DNA of 17,321 bases from Chloroflexota bacterium (GTDB taxonomy: Bacteria > Chloroflexota > Anaerolineae > Anaerolineales > UBA4823): assembly GCA_012798185.1 (NCBI GenBank), contig JAAZNS010000232.1, forward strand, positions 1 to 17,321. The letters are read 5' to 3'. Below, piece by piece: positions 7,339 to 14,572 of this stretch. Under the pieces are notes generated by a model. The model had not been told where the DNA came from and ran no database searches. It saw only the letters and a program-made list of their open reading frames with translations. A program made the translations under genes and the position numbers. How positions within the stretch are numbered: position 1 is the first letter of the stretch; each line of letters starts with the position of its first letter.

Positions 7339-8046
7339 CTAAGGCTGCTCTGTAGCAGAAGCGTTGACCACACGCACCTTGATCACACAAGATGGTAAAG
7401 ATTGACCTTTATTATCCACGATCACTAAACTCAAATTATAATCGCCCGGTGAAAGTAAGCTGGTGTTCCACGAACCCAGGGAAGCAGCTTGTTTGGTCTC
7501 ATTTCCTGCCAGAATGGTGAGCCATTCGGTTTGATCGATAGTTTTCATTTCCAGCTTGTAGAACCCAAAATCCTGCGCTACAGCTGAGCCTTTGATTTCC
7601 ACAATGCCGGAAATCTCGCTGCCATCCAGCGGTTCAGTAATTTCTATCTGCCCAGCCATACAACCAGGATTGGTCGTTGCCATTGGCTGTGTGGGTGAAG
7701 CTGCCTGGTTTTCTGCCGATGCGCTGGTATCTTGAGCAGCCAATGTGGTAGTAGAGGTAGCCAGTAGATCGAGCGTCGGCGTAAGCAGCGGAGATGCTCC
7801 GGGAACACTCGGTACAATGAATGAAACCAATACGAATTCAGCCATCACAAAAAATAATACCATCACCAAACCGCTGGCAGACCGATTCAACTTGTACTGG
7901 GCGCTTTCGCGCTCCATGCCAAACGCGGCATCGCGCAGTTCCTGCCAAGCCAGAATAAATTTGCGCAAAAAAAAACACCCCCCCAAACCTAACACCAGAT
8001 AAACACCAATCTCATACATTCTAAGAAAGCGTAGTAATTCATCCAT
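7339..8046 (-). CDS. Membrane-anchored protein with extracytoplasmic Ig-like domain
   Basis: I do not recognise a named family for the whole protein. With the ATG at 8046 it has 235 residues. Two membrane segments lie near residues 12-32 and 59-81, separated by a charged cytoplasmic stretch (about 33-58). A Ser/Thr/Ala/Pro-rich linker (about 85-125) leads to a beta-rich domain (about 130-230) beginning QIEITEPLDGSEISGIVEI and containing GSWNTSLLSPGDYNLSLVIV, like Ig-like or bacterial Big domains attached to cell-wall enzymes in Chloroflexota. Two Cys residues, in the NPGCMAG segment and in LPSCVIKV, could form a disulfide outside. A GTG at 8055 is an alternative start; neither has a good ribosome binding site. 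It heads the tight five-gene cluster, 97 bases after the PNP stop. Confidence 0.75.
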   Translation of the reverse strand: MDELLRFLRMYEIGVYLVLGLGGCFFLRKFILAWQELRDAAFGMERESAQYKLNRSASGLVMVLFFVMAEFVLVSFIVPSVPGASPLLTPTLDLLATSTTTLAAQDTSASAENQAASPTQPMATTNPGCMAGQIEITEPLDGSEISGIVEIKGSAVAQDFGFYKLEMKTIDQTEWLTILAGNETKQAASLGSWNTSLLSPGDYNLSLVIVDNKGQSLPSCVIKVRVVNASATEQP

Positions 8047-8143
8047 TGCGAGCACTGATTTGAATTATTGGAGAACGGCAGCGAAGCTACTTTCTATTTT
8101 TCAACCGCTGTACTGACAGCTTTCGATAAAACGATAAAAACTT

Positions 8144-8980
8144 TCACAAACGGCGCAACACCCCCCTTATTAGCGTTTCTAATTTTGGCACGATTTTTTC
8201 CCCGGCTTCCAAAACTTCCACGTGAGAAGTTATGGTATTTCCATCCAGATTGGCTTTGTTACTGATGCCTGAAATTCCTAAAACACGTTGACCGCCATGG
8301 CGGGCAACGATTACTTCGGGCACCGTGGACATTCCCACAGCATCAGCACCGCTGGCGCGTAAAAATCGTAAATCAGCCGGGGATTCGAAGGATGGTCCTG
8401 CCAGACAGACATACACACCCTGGTAAAGTGTGATTGAATTTTCTCTGGCAATTTGTTGGCACATTGCGCCTAATTCTCGATCATAAGCCTGGCTCATGTC
8501 TGGAAAACGCAGCCCAATTTCATCGATGTTAGGACCCCGCAGAGGCGAAAGACCTGCCATGCCGATCAAGTTGAGGTGGTCTGTGATCAACATTAATTCA
8601 CCTGGAATGAAATCTGGATTTACTGCACCAGCAGCATTGGTAACGATTAAAATTTCCACCCCCAATCGTTGCATAACTCGTACCGGCAAACCAACCTGAG
8701 CCATGCTGTATCCCTCATAATAGTGGGCGCGCCCCTGCATCACCATAACATTTTGCCCTTCAAGCTGCCCGATAACCAGCCTGCCCTGGTGCCCGATCAC
8801 TGTAGACACCGGCCAGGAAGGAATTTCCTGGTAAGGAATAATGGTTGGCTTACTGACCGCCTCTGCCAGATTACCCAAGCCGGAACCGAGAATCATACCA
8901 ATCCGCGGTGAAATAGAGATGCGGCTGCTAATCGATTGAGCCACCCGGTCTATCTGAGCAAGCGTGAAGACTTCATCCAT
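8144..8980 (-). CDS. punA: Purine nucleoside phosphorylase (trimeric, 6-oxopurine type)
   Basis: A 278-residue cytosolic enzyme (EC 2.4.2.1) splitting inosine, guanosine or xanthosine with phosphate into base and ribose 1-phosphate. The phosphate-binding loop LGSGLG is at 31-36. The block MQGRAHYYEGY (81-91) carries the conserved His86. AGPSFES at 194-200 gives the base-binding Glu199, GADAVGMSTVPEVIVARH (211-228) is the family signature, and SGISNKA contains Asn241, matching the Glu/Asn pair that favours 6-oxopurines in the trimeric PNP family. Length is typical. GGGAGGAAG stands about 10 bases before the ATG. It is transcribed away from xpt-guaA across a 294-base gap, which together suggests a purine salvage locus. 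The symbol follows the punA/pnp usage for this class. Confidence 0.96.
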   Translation of the reverse strand: MDEVFTLAQIDRVAQSISSRISISPRIGMILGSGLGNLAEAVSKPTIIPYQEIPSWPVSTVIGHQGRLVIGQLEGQNVMVMQGRAHYYEGYSMAQVGLPVRVMQRLGVEILIVTNAAGAVNPDFIPGELMLITDHLNLIGMAGLSPLRGPNIDEIGLRFPDMSQAYDRELGAMCQQIARENSITLYQGVYVCLAGPSFESPADLRFLRASGADAVGMSTVPEVIVARHGGQRVLGISGISNKANLDGNTITSHVEVLEAGEKIVPKLETLIRGVLRRL

Positions 8981-9077
8981 TTATTAAACTTCCTCCCAGC
9001 CTATTACCGGTTACCACTAAAAGACTTCCTCGGTAAATGGCTTGAAAACACTAAACTACCTGCCCAATATTTTAATT

Positions 9078-9083
9078 ATTATA
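9078..9083 (-). promoter_or_regulatory. Possible -10 box of the PNP gene
   Basis: TATAAT is read on the minus strand about 98 bases ahead of the PNP start codon. No convincing -35 box stands at 16-18 bases, so the assignment rests on one hexamer in an A+T-rich stretch. Confidence 0.25.
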
Positions 9084-9157
9084 TCATGACAAGGCTTTTG
9101 AAAGCGCTCTCATTGGGCGAAAATGGAATATTTTGAAAATCTATGGTGATTTTTTAG

Positions 9158-9268
9158 CTGGTTTGCCCTATCCCGTTCAGGCAAGCAGAAGTACAATCGG
9201 GGATTAAGTTTGGCGGGTGGAATACCAGTCTTATCTAGAAAACCAAAACGGATTATTGGTTAAGGAGG
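9158..9268 (+). promoter_or_regulatory. Structured leader and ribosome binding site of xpt
   Basis: Two hairpins can be drawn ahead of xpt. GTTTGCC (9161-9167) pairs with GGCAAGC (9180-9186) around a 12-base loop. AACCAA (9241-9246) pairs with TTGGTT (9256-9261), directly against the ribosome binding site AAGGAGG (9262-9268). The ATG follows 6 bases later. The sequence does not show the conserved core of the purine riboswitch. The ribosome binding site is certain; regulation by the hairpins is a guess. Confidence 0.4.
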
Positions 9269-9274
9269 TTCTTT

Positions 9275-9850
9275 ATGGATGCACTAAAAGCCAGGATAAA
9301 AAAGGATGGAAAAAACTTGGGAAATGGTATTCTCAAAGTCGATGGCTTCATCAATCATCAAGTCGATGCAGCATTAATGGACGCTTGCGGTAAGGAATTT
9401 GCCCGGATATTTGCGGAAATCGGCGCGAATAAAGTGCTCACAGCAGAAATTTCCGGCATCGCCCCCGCGCTGACTACAGCCATGCATTTAAATTTACCGG
9501 TGGTCTATGCCAGAAAGCACAAACCGATCACCATGCCCGACCAGGTTTTCCTTACTTTGACCCCCTCACATACTAAGGGCTGTACAGTGGAGTTGATTAT
9601 TTCCCCGGAATATTTATCTAAAAAAGATAAGATCTTGATCATCGACGACTTTTTAGCAACCGGCGCTACTATTCAAGGATTGGTACGGCTGGCAGAAACC
9701 GCCGGTGCCAAGGTGGTTGCCATCGGCGCGTTGATTGAAAAGACATTCGAAGGCGGCAGACAGGCTCTATCTCACCTGGGGGTACCTATCGAATCGCTGG
9801 CGCGCATCCGTCTCATGCAAGACGATCAGATTCTCTTCGATGACGAGTGA
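9275..9850 (+). CDS. xpt: Xanthine phosphoribosyltransferase
   Basis: A 191-residue cytosolic enzyme (EC 2.4.2.22) joining xanthine and PRPP to give XMP. It aligns by eye along nearly its full length with Bacillus subtilis Xpt (194 residues): the start MDALKARIKKDGKNLGNGIL, then KVDGFINHQVD (20-30), EISGIAPA, VVYARKHKPITM, and the PRPP-binding signature ILIIDDFLATGATIQG, ending in ESLARIRLM. A strong AAGGAGG site lies 6 bases ahead of the ATG. The guaA start is 7 bases beyond its stop, so the two genes make successive enzymes from one message: Xpt makes XMP and GuaA turns it into GMP. Confidence 0.96.
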   Translation: MDALKARIKKDGKNLGNGILKVDGFINHQVDAALMDACGKEFARIFAEIGANKVLTAEISGIAPALTTAMHLNLPVVYARKHKPITMPDQVFLTLTPSHTKGCTVELIISPEYLSKKDKILIIDDFLATGATIQGLVRLAETAGAKVVAIGALIEKTFEGGRQALSHLGVPIESLARIRLMQDDQILFDDE

Positions 9851-9857
9851 TCTGTTT

Positions 9858-11414
9858 ATGGATACCATAGCAATTCTAGATTTTGGATCACAGTTCAGTC
9901 AATTAATTGCCCGTCGGGTTCGCGAAGCGCAGGTTTACTGTGAACTGTTTCCATGGGATGCCCCCCAAAAAACAGTGATGGCGATCCAGCCCAAGGGTTT
10001 TATCCTTTCCGGCGGACCCGATTCGGTGTATGAAGCTGGCGCCCCCCGGCTGGCTGATTATATCCTAAACAGCGGGTTACCAATATTAGGCATTTGTTAC
10101 GGAATGCAAGCATTAACACTCGCTTTGGGCGGCAAGGTTGGTGCTGCAGCGAAGCGTGAATACGGCTTTGCGGAAATCGACACGGATGTGGAAAATCCAC
10201 TGCTGCCAACCGGCAGCCGTAAAGTTTGGATGTCGCACGGCGACCGCATTGAACAGCCACCTGAAGGGTTTTTGATCATTTGTAGAAGCACTCATTCTCC
10301 CATCGCGGCGATATACGACGAAAACCGCCAATATTATGGTGTTCAATTTCATCCTGAAGTGCGCCATACCCCCGGCGGCGAAGAAATCTTACGCCGTTTT
10401 GTAGTGGATATTTGCCGAGCACAGCCTGCATGGACACCTGAATCGATCATAAAGCAAGGCGTTGAAAACATCCGCCGCCAAGTGGGTGATCAGACCGTAC
10501 TCTCAGCGATCAGCGGCGGTGTGGATTCGGCGGTAGCGACGGCATTGGTGCAGCGCGCTATAGGAGATCAGCTCACTGCCATTTTCGTGGATACCGGCTT
10601 GCTCCGCCAGAATGAAGCTGCCCAGGTACAGAGCGCTTTACAGAAAACCCTGGGGGTTGAGCTGGTGGTGGTGGATGCAGTGGACTCTTTTCTTCATGCG
10701 CTGCGCGGCGTTAACGAACCAGAAGAAAAGCGGCGTATTATCGGAGAATTGTTCATTCGCACCTTCGAAAAGTATGCCAAACAGCTTGGTAAACCGCCAT
10801 TTCTGGTGCAGGGCACAATCTACCCTGATGTGGTCGAATCCAGTGCGCCCGACCGAGCTAAAGCGCACCGCATCAAAACCCATCACAATGTGGGCGGCCT
10901 TCCCTCCGATTTGAATTTTAAACTGATCGAACCTTTGCGGTACCTTTTTAAAGATGAAGTGCGCCTGGTTGGTGAAGCATTAGGGCTGCCAGCCGAATTA
11001 GTCTGGCGGCAGCCTTTCCCGGGTCCAGGGCTGGCAGTACGCTGCCTGGGTGAGGTCACCCTGGAACGTGTCCAACGCCTGCGCGCAGCCGATGCGATTT
11101 TCACCGAAGAATTAACAGCAGCCGGATTATTGCGTATGCATCAATCGGGTGATGCTCCCAGCGGAACAGCGCAGGCTTTTGCTGTGCTGCTGCCGGTGCA
11201 ATCTGTAGGGGTAATGGGCGATCACCGTACTTATCAGGAATGTGTGGCGCTGCGGGCGGTCACCACTGAAGATTTCATGACCGCCGATTGGGCGCGTTTA
11301 CCTCACGACCTGCTGGCACGCATTGCTAACCGCATCGTTAATGAAGTAGCTGGTGTTAACCGGGTGGTTTATGATATCACCAGCAAACCCCCGGCAACGA
11401 TCGAATGGGAATGA
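9858..11414 (+). CDS. guaA: GMP synthase (glutamine-hydrolysing)
   Basis: A 518-residue enzyme (EC 6.3.5.2) aminating XMP to GMP with ATP and glutamine; E. coli GuaA has 525. The N-terminal class I glutamine amidotransferase domain (about 1-190) has the nucleophile Cys80 in GICYGMQ and the His165/Glu167 pair in VQFHPEV. The ATP pyrophosphatase domain has the P-loop SGGVDS at 219-224. The C-terminal dimerisation domain ends with the family's KPPATIEWE. The frame is open further upstream inside xpt, but the family start MDTIAILDFGSQF is at 9858. An ATG at 9840 overlapping the xpt end is the alternative. The ribosome binding site is weak, which fits coupling to xpt termination 7 bases away. No terminator is obvious in the 51 bases to the convergent nanE. 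Confidence 0.97.
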   Translation: MDTIAILDFGSQFSQLIARRVREAQVYCELFPWDAPQKTVMAIQPKGFILSGGPDSVYEAGAPRLADYILNSGLPILGICYGMQALTLALGGKVGAAAKREYGFAEIDTDVENPLLPTGSRKVWMSHGDRIEQPPEGFLIICRSTHSPIAAIYDENRQYYGVQFHPEVRHTPGGEEILRRFVVDICRAQPAWTPESIIKQGVENIRRQVGDQTVLSAISGGVDSAVATALVQRAIGDQLTAIFVDTGLLRQNEAAQVQSALQKTLGVELVVVDAVDSFLHALRGVNEPEEKRRIIGELFIRTFEKYAKQLGKPPFLVQGTIYPDVVESSAPDRAKAHRIKTHHNVGGLPSDLNFKLIEPLRYLFKDEVRLVGEALGLPAELVWRQPFPGPGLAVRCLGEVTLERVQRLRAADAIFTEELTAAGLLRMHQSGDAPSGTAQAFAVLLPVQSVGVMGDHRTYQECVALRAVTTEDFMTADWARLPHDLLARIANRIVNEVAGVNRVVYDITSKPPATIEWE

Positions 11415-11465
11415 AAGTTTGTTTATTTTGAGCTTAAAGAAAATGTTTTTTTGTTTTGCATCAGA

Positions 11466-12152
11466 TCAATTTTTTCTCACCACAGCTTCTTGCATCGCAG
11501 TGATGAAATGTCGGGTGATTTTTTCGGGGCGGGTAATAGCTTCTCCAACAACCACAGCGTGCGCTCCAAGTTTGATTGCCTGCGCTGCCTGGGCTGGTTC
11601 ATGGATGCGACCCTCAGCAATGACCGGCAGATTGACGGTTTGAACGAGCTGGGCAACAAGTTCTAAATCGGGTCCATCAATCACCGGCCTGCCATGTGCG
11701 GTATAACCCGATAATGTCGTGCTGATATAGTCAGCTTTTAATGCCTCTGCTGTGATTGCATCATCAAGACAGGAAATATCTGCCATAACCGGTTTGCCCA
11801 ATTTTTCTTTAATATGGGAAATAAGTTCAGATAATTGCACGCCGTTTGGGCGAGGCCGGGGGGTTGCGTCGATGGCAATAATATCGCAGCCTGCCTGACT
11901 GATTTGATCCGCTGCGTTTATATCTGGGGTTATATAGACTTCGGATGATGCTGAAGATATTTTATAAATCCCAATAATGGGAAGCGAGGTTACCTGCCGA
12001 ATTGCACGGATATCTTGCGGCGAGTTTGCTCTTATACCCACCGCACCGCCCCACTCGGCAGCTTTTGCCATGGCAGCCATGTATTGAGCACCGAATAACG
12101 GATCTCCCTGATAAGCCTGGCAGGATACAATTAAACCTTTCGATAAGATCAT
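11466..12152 (-). CDS. nanE: N-acylglucosamine-6-phosphate 2-epimerase
   Basis: A 228-residue TIM-barrel enzyme (EC 5.1.3.9) turning N-acetylmannosamine 6-phosphate into N-acetylglucosamine 6-phosphate in sialic acid and amino-sugar breakdown. Family blocks run in order: LIVSCQAYQGDPL (7-19), GAVGIRANSP (36-45), GIYK with Lys64, DIIAIDATPRPRP (90-102), MADISCLDDA (123-132), YISTTLSGYT (142-151), and PVIAEGRIHEP with Glu180. Lys64 and Glu180 fit the catalytic Lys/Glu pair described for this family. GGAGAG stands just before the ATG. The regulator gene lies 38 bases upstream in the same direction, giving a two-gene unit. No sialic acid lyase, kinase or transporter is present, so its source of substrate is not shown. 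Confidence 0.94.
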   Translation of the reverse strand: MILSKGLIVSCQAYQGDPLFGAQYMAAMAKAAEWGGAVGIRANSPQDIRAIRQVTSLPIIGIYKISSASSEVYITPDINAADQISQAGCDIIAIDATPRPRPNGVQLSELISHIKEKLGKPVMADISCLDDAITAEALKADYISTTLSGYTAHGRPVIDGPDLELVAQLVQTVNLPVIAEGRIHEPAQAAQAIKLGAHAVVVGEAITRPEKITRHFITAMQEAVVRKN

Positions 12153-12190
12153 TTTCTCTCCAAATAAATAAACAACTTACCGGGGTAACG

Positions 12191-12925
12191 TTATTGCCGC
12201 CGGCGGATAAAAAACATTCGGTAACGGTCAGCACGGTAGAGGGTTTGCACCGTTTCGACGATATTTCCTTTGGTATCTCGTGTAATTCGCTTGGCAAGCA
12301 GTGCCGGGCTACCCCTGCTGATATCAAGCAGGCGGGCTTCTTTTTCGTTGAGTATCACTGCCTCGATGATTTCCTCAGCGACAACTGGGTAGCAGTCATA
12401 TTCGTTTTCCAACACGTCATATAGTGAACGGGAGGTTAGATCGTATTCCAGGATGCCCTGGAAACGTTCATAGGGTAAATAGCCCTTTTCAAGAGCCATC
12501 GGTTCATCGTTTGCCAGGCGCACGCGCTCGAAATAAATTACCCTTGATGCAGCCGGTATCCCCAATTGCGTAGCGATAACATCATCAGCTGTGGTTTCGG
12601 TCAGCGAAAGAACTTTAGAGCTGGGGATCATATCCCTGGAGCGCATATCTTCGGAGAATGACATGAAGCCCAACGCATTTTTGGTGATCTTGGTCGTCGA
12701 AACAACGGTCCCAGAGCCGTGCTTGCGGATCAATAAGCCATCCCGCACCAGTTCGTCGATAGCTGCACGCACAGTCATGCGGCTAATTTTCAATTGTTCG
12801 CATAGTTCTCGTTCGGATGGGATCTGATCTCCGGCAGAAAGCTCACCACTTTCGATAAGCTGGTTGAAGCCATCGTAGATTTGCTTATAAATTGGGCGGT
12901 CGCTTCGGCGGTTGATTTGAATCAT
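12191..12925 (-). CDS. GntR/HutC-family repressor, NagR/DasR-like
   Basis: A 244-residue transcription factor. The N-terminal winged helix-turn-helix (about 5-75) has the GntR signature with DQIPSERELCEQLKISRMTV (33-52), then the wing GLLIRKHGSGTVV. The C-terminal UTRA effector domain (about 95-240) includes FERVRLANDEPMALEKGYLP and ends near VETVQTLYRADRYRM, features of the HutC subfamily that includes NagR (YvoA) and DasR, which respond to glucosamine phosphates. The adjoining nanE supports an amino-sugar effector. AAAGGAACC stands ahead of the ATG. A near-palindromic operator (12938-12961) overlaps the expected transcription start of its own promoter, so autorepression is likely. Family is secure, the exact ligand is inferred. 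Confidence 0.92.
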   Translation of the reverse strand: MIQINRRSDRPIYKQIYDGFNQLIESGELSAGDQIPSERELCEQLKISRMTVRAAIDELVRDGLLIRKHGSGTVVSTTKITKNALGFMSFSEDMRSRDMIPSSKVLSLTETTADDVIATQLGIPAASRVIYFERVRLANDEPMALEKGYLPYERFQGILEYDLTSRSLYDVLENEYDCYPVVAEEIIEAVILNEKEARLLDISRGSPALLAKRITRDTKGNIVETVQTLYRADRYRMFFIRRRQ

Positions 12926-12937
12926 AGGTTCCTTTCA

Positions 12938-12961
12938 ACTGGTCTATACGTCTATGCCAGT
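12938..12961 (-). promoter_or_regulatory. Operator of the gntR-nanE unit (dre-like)
   Basis: On the plus strand ACTGGTCTATAC is followed directly by GTCTATGCCAGT; the two 12-base arms are inverted copies at 9 of 12 positions, with perfect ACTGG/CCAGT ends. Each end matches the half-site of the DasR/NagR consensus ACTGGTCTAGACCAGT as I recall it, but the centre is eight bases wider. It covers the predicted transcription start and lies 12 bases ahead of the gntR start codon. Confidence 0.7.
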
Positions 12962-12964
12962 ATA

Positions 12965-12993
12965 ATTTTATCATGGATGATTAAGATAGTCAA
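12965..12993 (-). promoter_or_regulatory. Sigma-70 type promoter of gntR-nanE
   Basis: Read on the minus strand: TTGACT (12993-12988), a spacer of exactly 17 bases, then TAAAAT (12970-12965). Transcription would start near 12958, inside the palindromic operator. A TATACT a few bases further on is a less well spaced alternative. Confidence 0.75.
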
Positions 12994-13054
12994 TAAGTGC
13001 TACCCGCTTTAGGCATATAGGTTGGGTGTACTTATGCAGTGAAATTGCCCACCA

Positions 13055-13071
13055 AATTTCCCGGGGAAATT
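13055..13071. repeat. 17-base perfect palindrome
   Basis: AATTTCCC, one G, then GGGAAATT. It lies 30 bases beyond the DUF1786 stop and about 60 bases upstream of the gntR -35 box. No T-run follows on either strand, so it is not a standard terminator. It could be a protein-binding site or simply a hairpin at the 3' end of the message. Confidence 0.5.
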
Positions 13072-13100
13072 CCTCTCGGACGACACCGAATTTTCGAGGG

Positions 13101-14261
13101 TTAATCCCACGGCGCAGCAGTCTGACGGATCCCGCCTTTCAAGGCACGGTGGATTGGCTCAGTCAATTCCGGCAGCAAGTCGGCAGTGGCTGCCAGCAAA
13201 CCAAAGCAGCCGGCTATCATCATATCGCCAAAGGGGACGGCAAAATATGGCTTCAGAGAGGGAACAGGCGCACCCTTGGGCAGCTGATAAAGGCTGCGCC
13301 GCGGCCCGGTAACGGCAACATCAAAGCTGCCCGTTCCCAGAGACAGCGGCTCGTGGTTATAAACCAACGCCCCATGACCGTGGTCGCCGAAGACTTCGTC
13401 TCTAGAGATACTGCCATCAGCCAAACCGCGCAGGTAATTTTCCAATTTGGGTAAGTCCATAAAGCCGGTGTGATGTTCGAAAACACCCTCAATACCCTGT
13501 ACTCCCAAACGAAACGACAAGGTATGGAAATTGCCGATGTTAACGATCAGCTTGCGCTCTTTCTCTGCCACAAGCGGATCATAACAAGCACCCAGCACGG
13601 CTGCCGGGGCGGTATCCATCACGATTAATGGAGCGTCGATACCCTCTGCTGTGGCTGCTACAGCCTGCATGCGCGTCATAATGGGAGGAATATCTTCAGA
13701 GCGAAAGGCAAAGGTGCTCAACCTATTCCCCTTGCGGATGCGTTGGTCCAGATAATCGAAACGGAACTGGCGGTCGGAAATGCCCGGCGGGGCAGCGCCA
13801 TGATCGAAAACGGCCACTGCCACGCCGTTCAGCTTAACCAGGGAAACGTCGAACTGGCTGAAAGCCTTAGCGATGGCGGCAAAGTCAAAATCGCGCATCT
13901 CCAGGCGCACAACAGAATCGGGTAAACGACCTGCCTCATCTTCAGATACGACAGTGATTCCCAGTGACTGCACGGCCGACAGGTCGTCGTTAAGCGTGCG
14001 GGCAGCATCTGGCGTGGCATAGATGGGCAATCCCTTACGGGCATGGTCTTCAGCAGCCCAAGCGCATGGACCTCCGCCCATAGTCACGCCGCTAAGCAGC
14101 ACCGCTTCGCCGCAGCGGGTCGCTTCCTGCAGCCGGCGGCGAACCAGCATGGTCGGCGAGGGCACAACCATCTTGAAACCATTTTCGATATCCAGATGGG
14201 AATCGAAAAGGAATATATCTTGCGTGCCGGTGCCGATATCGATGGTGAGAATGCGGGTCAT
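13101..14261 (-). CDS. DUF1786 family protein (ASKHA-like fold, function unknown)
   Basis: A 386-residue soluble protein. The start MTRILTIDIGTGTQDIFLFD is characteristic of DUF1786, whose database name mentions a putative pyruvate formate-lyase activating enzyme. That label is doubtful here: I see no CxxxCxxC radical-SAM motif. The IDIGTGTQD loop (7-15) resembles the phosphate-1 loop of actin/Hsp70/sugar-kinase proteins. A second Gly-rich loop, LSGVTMGGGP, is at about 56-65, and IVNIGNFHTLSFRL (about 250-263) resembles a phosphate-2 element, so nucleotide binding is plausible. It has its own strong promoter and is transcribed away from the methylmalonyl-CoA mutase gene. It is not in an operon with nanE-gntR because the gntR promoter follows it. 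Family membership is likely, function unknown. Confidence 0.82.
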   Translation of the reverse strand: MTRILTIDIGTGTQDIFLFDSHLDIENGFKMVVPSPTMLVRRRLQEATRCGEAVLLSGVTMGGGPCAWAAEDHARKGLPIYATPDAARTLNDDLSAVQSLGITVVSEDEAGRLPDSVVRLEMRDFDFAAIAKAFSQFDVSLVKLNGVAVAVFDHGAAPPGISDRQFRFDYLDQRIRKGNRLSTFAFRSEDIPPIMTRMQAVAATAEGIDAPLIVMDTAPAAVLGACYDPLVAEKERKLIVNIGNFHTLSFRLGVQGIEGVFEHHTGFMDLPKLENYLRGLADGSISRDEVFGDHGHGALVYNHEPLSLGTGSFDVAVTGPRRSLYQLPKGAPVPSLKPYFAVPFGDMMIAGCFGLLAATADLLPELTEPIHRALKGGIRQTAAPWD

Positions 14262-14572
14262 AGGTAGGAATGGCGAAAAAAGAGAAATAGGGTGAAAAAT
14301 AAAAACCGGGAATCAAAAAAACTGCCATCGGTTTTAATCGCCGGTCTACCGCCGGAAAGACAACCTGTAAGCAATTATATTCGTTTTATAATATAAATTG
14401 AGGTGTCTTGTCAACCAACTGCTGGGTCGAAGGTAACACATCAATCGGAATATTGTGGAAAATGAAAAATGAGGAAGCCAGGAACAGGGGAAAGCAGGAA
14501 TAATCTATTTATATAGGTTTTGGTAGAAAAATGAGTATACGATATTGGTGAATCAAAAAAAGGTGACGCATT
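14262..14572. other. Divergent intergenic region between DUF1786 and mutase genes
   Basis: It holds the strong minus-strand promoter at 14385-14414 and, at its right end, the mutase ribosome binding site AAAGGTGA (14559-14566). I find no convincing promoter boxes for the mutase itself. The DUF1786 leader is about 115 bases long; it has a short CCGG...CCGG hairpin (around 14338-14354) followed on the minus strand by a run of seven T, but the fit to a terminator or known riboswitch is poor. Confidence 0.55.
14385..14414 (-). promoter_or_regulatory. Near-consensus sigma-70 promoter of the DUF1786 gene
   Basis: Read on the minus strand: a perfect TTGACA (14414-14409), an 18-base spacer, then TATAAA (14390-14385). 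Shifting by one base gives TTATAA at 17. Transcription would start near 14378, about 117 bases before the ATG at 14261. Confidence 0.78.

Noticed and set aside
9120..9270. Classical purine riboswitch upstream of xpt
   Set aside because: The conserved junction sequences of the guanine/adenine aptamer are not present in the leader.
9735..9857. N-terminal extension of GuaA by 41 residues
   Set aside because: The extension reads through xpt in another frame and is not family-like; GuaA proteins start at MDTIAILDFG, which is at 9858.
11415..11465. Bidirectional terminator between guaA and nanE
   Set aside because: There are T-runs but only an A/T stem of about five pairs; not strong enough to call.
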